Of a DNA stretch of 18,057 bases, positions 15,990-18,057 are shown piece after piece. The position numbers were made by a program, and so were the translations under genes. The stretch is from RHKX01 sp964497825. GTDB taxonomy: Bacteria; Actinomycetota; Thermoleophilia; Solirubrobacterales; 70-9. Positions within the stretch are counted from its first letter, which is position 1. Every line of letters begins with the position of its first letter. The DNA is taken from contig CAZCFA010000059.1 in NCBI GenBank assembly GCA_964497825.1, positions 1 to 18,057 on the forward strand, given 5' to 3'. The notes beneath the pieces were generated by a model. It searched no databases, was not told where the DNA came from, and saw nothing but the letters and a program-made list of their open reading frames with translations.

Positions 15990-16250
15990 TCAGCCCGTGA
16001 TCGTTAGGGCGACGCGGTGCATGCCGACGTCGCAACGGGGTTCGGGCACCGGCTCCCCCTCGTCGCGCAGCAACCGGAGGTAAGGCTCGAGTCCTTGTTG
16101 CACCTGCGTCTCGATCTCCGCACCTGCGGATCGTGGCGAGGGTGCTGATCGGGACATCCCTGCTCCGATGGCCGCCTGAGGGCACCGCTATGTGGGGCCG
16201 CCTGAGGGCACCGCTATGTGGCGTCCGTCAGGGTGTGTCGAGATGACATG
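15990..16250 (-). pseudogene. Decayed HicA-HicB toxin-antitoxin remnant
   Basis: Three minus-strand fragments align in order with a hicAB module. GHVISTHPDGRHIAVPSGG (about 16250-16196) and then GGHRSRDVPISTLATIRR (about 16180-16123) match the C-terminal half of HicA mRNA-interferase toxins (GSH..HPDGR..VP..GRD.P.GTL..I). The frame between them is broken by a 26-bp tandem duplication; removing one copy joins them. Then AEIETQVQQGLEPYLRLLRD and EGEPVPEP, ending at a TGA (15990-15992), match the C-terminal helix and tail of HicB antitoxins. The HicA N-terminus is not intact, and the HicB N-terminal domain is missing, so an internal deletion fused the two. Neither toxin nor complete antitoxin can be made. 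Family assignment is by motif memory. Confidence 0.6.
16170..16221. repeat. Perfect 26-bp tandem duplication
   Basis: Positions 16170-16195 and 16196-16221 are identical and directly adjacent (unit begins GGCCGCCTGAGG). The length is not a multiple of three and it shifts the HicA-like frame. Perfect identity suggests a recent slippage event or a collapsed or duplicated read join. Confidence 0.9.
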
Positions 16251-16310
16251 CCCGGCTGCCGAGCCCGCCGCCGGCCATTCCGGCGTCCCGATACTTCTTC
16301 GCCACAGCCC

Positions 16311-17462
16311 GTGAACCGCTTTGCTCTCCTTCTCGCCCCCCTTGCGCTGGCCGCGGTGCTGCTCGCGTCGGGCTCCGACGCCGCCCCGGCGAAGCCCCGG
16401 GGCAAGGGCCTTCACCTCGTCACCGTCGCGCGGTTCAACCAGCCGACGTTCGTCGCCGCGCCGCGCAACGGCGGCGAGCTCGCCTACGTGACCGAGCGCG
16501 CCGGCAGGATCAGGCTGCTGCGCGGCAACGAGCGGCTCGGCACCTTCCTCGATCTGCGCCGCTGGGTCGGCTGCTGCAAGGTCGAGACCGGGCTGTTCTC
16601 GATCGCCTTCGCGCCCGACTACGCCCGCAGCGGCCGCTTCTACGTCTACTTCACCAATCGCGACGACGACATCGAGGTCGATCAGTTCCGGCGCTCGCGA
16701 CGCAACCGCCTGCGGGCGCGGCGCTCCTCGCGGCGCCGGATCATCACGATCGACCAGCGCGGCGAGGTCAACCACAACGGCGGCCAGCTCGCCTTCGGGC
16801 CCGACGGGCTGCTGTACCTGGCGACCGGCGACGGCGGCAACTTCGAGCACCCGAGCCGGGCCGCGCAGCGCAAGCGGTCGCTGCTCGGCAAGCTGCTGCG
16901 GATCGACCCGCGGGCCGGGAAGCACCGCCGGGCCTACGCGATCCCGCCCTCGAACCCCTACGCGAAGCGCGCCGGCCGCGGCGAGATCTACGCGCGCGGG
17001 CTCCGCAACCCGTTCCGGTTCTCGTTCGACCGCGGCCGGATACTGATCGGCGACGTCGGCCAGGACAGCCGCGAGGAGGTCGACATCGAGCCGCTGCGCA
17101 AGGCGCGCGGCGCCAACTTCGGCTGGAGCATCTACGAGGGCACGAAGCGGTTTCGCAACGGCCGGCTGAAGCACCACGACGAGCCCGCCTTCCAGTACCG
17201 GCACCGGGGCGGCGCCTGCGCGATCGTCGGCGGCTACGTGATGCGCGACCCGCGGCTGCGGCGGCTGCGCGGCCGCTACGTCTACGGCGACTACTGCTCG
17301 GGGAAGATCCGCTCGCTGCGACCGACCCGCCGCGGTGCCCGCGGCGACCGCCCGCTCGGCGTCGGCCGGCACCCCGGGATCGTCAGCTTCGGCACCGACG
17401 CGCGCCGGCGCCTCTACGTCGTCGCGCTCGAGGACGGCCGGGTGATGCGGCTCGTCGGCTGA
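16311..17462 (+). CDS. Secreted PQQ-dependent sugar dehydrogenase family protein
   Basis: A soluble aldose (glucose/sorbosone-type) dehydrogenase of the six-bladed beta-propeller family, likely oxidising sugars outside the membrane with pyrroloquinoline quinone; substrate unknown. The 383-residue product starts with a signal peptide (NRFALLLAPLALAAVLLASG). The family's landmarks are present: LFSIAFAPDYARSGRFYVYF, the catalytic-type His in VNHNGGQLAFGPDGLLYLAT, then GDGG, LRNPFRFSFD, GDVGQDSREEVD, NFGWSIYEG and GRYVYGDYCSGKIRSL. Several cysteines (CC after WVG, GGACAIVGG, DYCSG) could form disulfides. The frame is open from 16218, but GTG 16311 starts directly at the signal peptide; the extension would overlap the HicA relic. 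No PQQ synthesis genes are in the window, and some relatives may not use PQQ. Confidence 0.82.
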   Translation: MNRFALLLAPLALAAVLLASGSDAAPAKPRGKGLHLVTVARFNQPTFVAAPRNGGELAYVTERAGRIRLLRGNERLGTFLDLRRWVGCCKVETGLFSIAFAPDYARSGRFYVYFTNRDDDIEVDQFRRSRRNRLRARRSSRRRIITIDQRGEVNHNGGQLAFGPDGLLYLATGDGGNFEHPSRAAQRKRSLLGKLLRIDPRAGKHRRAYAIPPSNPYAKRAGRGEIYARGLRNPFRFSFDRGRILIGDVGQDSREEVDIEPLRKARGANFGWSIYEGTKRFRNGRLKHHDEPAFQYRHRGGACAIVGGYVMRDPRLRRLRGRYVYGDYCSGKIRSLRPTRRGARGDRPLGVGRHPGIVSFGTDARRRLYVVALEDGRVMRLVG

Positions 17463-17487
17463 CCCGGGGGCCGCCGCATCCACTTGT

Positions 17488-17493
17488 TAGCGT
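17488..17493 (+). promoter_or_regulatory. Predicted -10 element of the MauE-like gene (leaderless)
   Basis: TAGCGT lies 7 nt before GTG 17501, predicting a leaderless mRNA. It is the only one of the set not preceded by C. Confidence 0.45.
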
Positions 17494-17500
17494 TGCGGGC

Positions 17501-18022
17501 GTGGAGCTGGTCGGCAGGCTGATCCTCGGCGGGGTGCTGCTCGTCGCGGTCGCCGCAAAGCTCGCGCGCCCGCGCCAGGCCGCCGCGGCGATGGCCGGTC
17601 ACGGCTTCCGGACGCCCCGCTCGCGCCGGCTCGCGCTCGCCCTTGTGGTCGGCGCCGAGGCGGCGCTGGCCGTCGGCGTCGCGCTCGGCAGCGACGATGC
17701 CGCCTACGCCGCCGCGGCGCTGCTGACGATGCTCGCGCTGACGCTCGGCGGCGAGCTGCTGCGCGGCCGGGTCGGCGAGCCCTGCGGCTGCTTCGGCGCC
17801 GCCGGCAGGGTCGGCCGGCCGGCGATCGGCCGCAACCTGCTGCTCGCGACCGCGTTCGCGGCGCTGCCCGCGAGCGAGGGCCGGCCGGCGCTCGCCCTCG
17901 GCGCCGGGCTGCTCGCCGGCGCCGCGCTGGCGCTGCCGGCGCTCGCTCGCGCGGCGGCGCCGATGCGGTCGGCTCCCCCGGTGGCGACCGCGGCGCGCAG
18001 GCCGGGCGCGACGCCGTCGTAG
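17501..18022 (+). CDS. MauE/DoxX-like integral membrane protein
   Basis: A 173-residue protein with about four hydrophobic helices (roughly 5-20, 45-65, 68-85, 110-150). The first helix runs into AKLARPRQAAAAMAGHGF, a layout typical of the MauE/DoxX-like family. PCGCFG after the third helix is that family's redox-type motif. MauE in methylotrophs is needed for methylamine dehydrogenase maturation; the many actinobacterial relatives have no proven role and may handle thiol-disulfide exchange or quinones. The GTG start sits 7 nt after a predicted -10 and lies 38 nt after the sugar dehydrogenase stop. The C-terminus is Ala/Pro/Arg-rich and looks disordered. Linking it functionally to the dehydrogenase is only a guess from proximity. 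Confidence 0.7.
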   Translation: MELVGRLILGGVLLVAVAAKLARPRQAAAAMAGHGFRTPRSRRLALALVVGAEAALAVGVALGSDDAAYAAAALLTMLALTLGGELLRGRVGEPCGCFGAAGRVGRPAIGRNLLLATAFAALPASEGRPALALGAGLLAGAALALPALARAAAPMRSAPPVATAARRPGATPS

Positions 18023-18057
18023 GCGTCGGCGGGGCGGCCGCCGGCGCGGATGCCGCT

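Noticed and set aside
16188..17483. 431-residue minus-strand frame over the sugar dehydrogenase
   Set aside because: Most is antisense shadow of the dehydrogenase; only its last ~20 residues are meaningful, as the HicA-like fragment.
18023..18057. Possible start of a further gene at the window end
   Set aside because: Only 35 nt remain, with no ribosome site or promoter to judge.

Overview
The window looks like chromosomal DNA from a very GC-rich actinobacterium. The codon use (third positions almost all G or C), the SecA/RF2/HPF neighbourhood and the style of the secreted and Fpg/Nei-type proteins fit a deep-branching lineage such as Thermoleophilia/Solirubrobacterales. That placement is inference; no rRNA or tRNA gene was seen to confirm it.

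Layout. (1) Positions 1-835 are visibly less GC-rich than the rest. On the minus strand they carry a small membrane-anchored secreted protein and, upstream of it, the 3' part of a cysteine-containing secreted protein (peptidase inhibitor I36-like) whose 5' end is missing. (2) Positions 836-1199 hold no gene, only GC-rich DNA with a ~60-bp direct repeat that folds into two hairpins. (3) 1233-4921 (+) is an aspartate-family amino-acid operon: lysA-hom-thrC. (4) 5027-12696 (+) is comF-hpf-[GGDEF protein]-secA-prfB-nadC. comF/hpf/secA/prfB recalls the Bacillus comFC-yvyD-secA-prfB order, with a diguanylate cyclase gene between hpf and secA. prfB keeps the self-regulating +1 frameshift at an early UGA. 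(5) On the minus strand, an Fpg/Nei-family DNA glycosylase is followed by a secreted protein with a duplicated domain, convergent with nadC; its reading frame has no stop before it runs antisense through nadC. (6) nadA (+) supplies the quinolinate that NadC consumes. (7) 15990-16250 (minus) holds a decayed HicA-HicB toxin-antitoxin remnant broken by a perfect 26-bp tandem duplication. (8) A secreted PQQ-type sugar dehydrogenase and a MauE/DoxX-like membrane protein close the window.

Regulation. Several genes have a C-TANNNT -10 element (mostly GCTANNCT or close to it) only 6-12 nt before the start codon, which suggests leaderless or nearly leaderless transcripts. hpf and nadA instead have short leaders with strong Shine-Dalgarno sequences. 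The rest of the core is ordinary housekeeping. The most interesting items are the RF2 frameshift, the leaderless promoter pattern, the hidden HicAB relic, the composition break at ~835, the altered zinc finger in the glycosylase and the phased repeats before comF.
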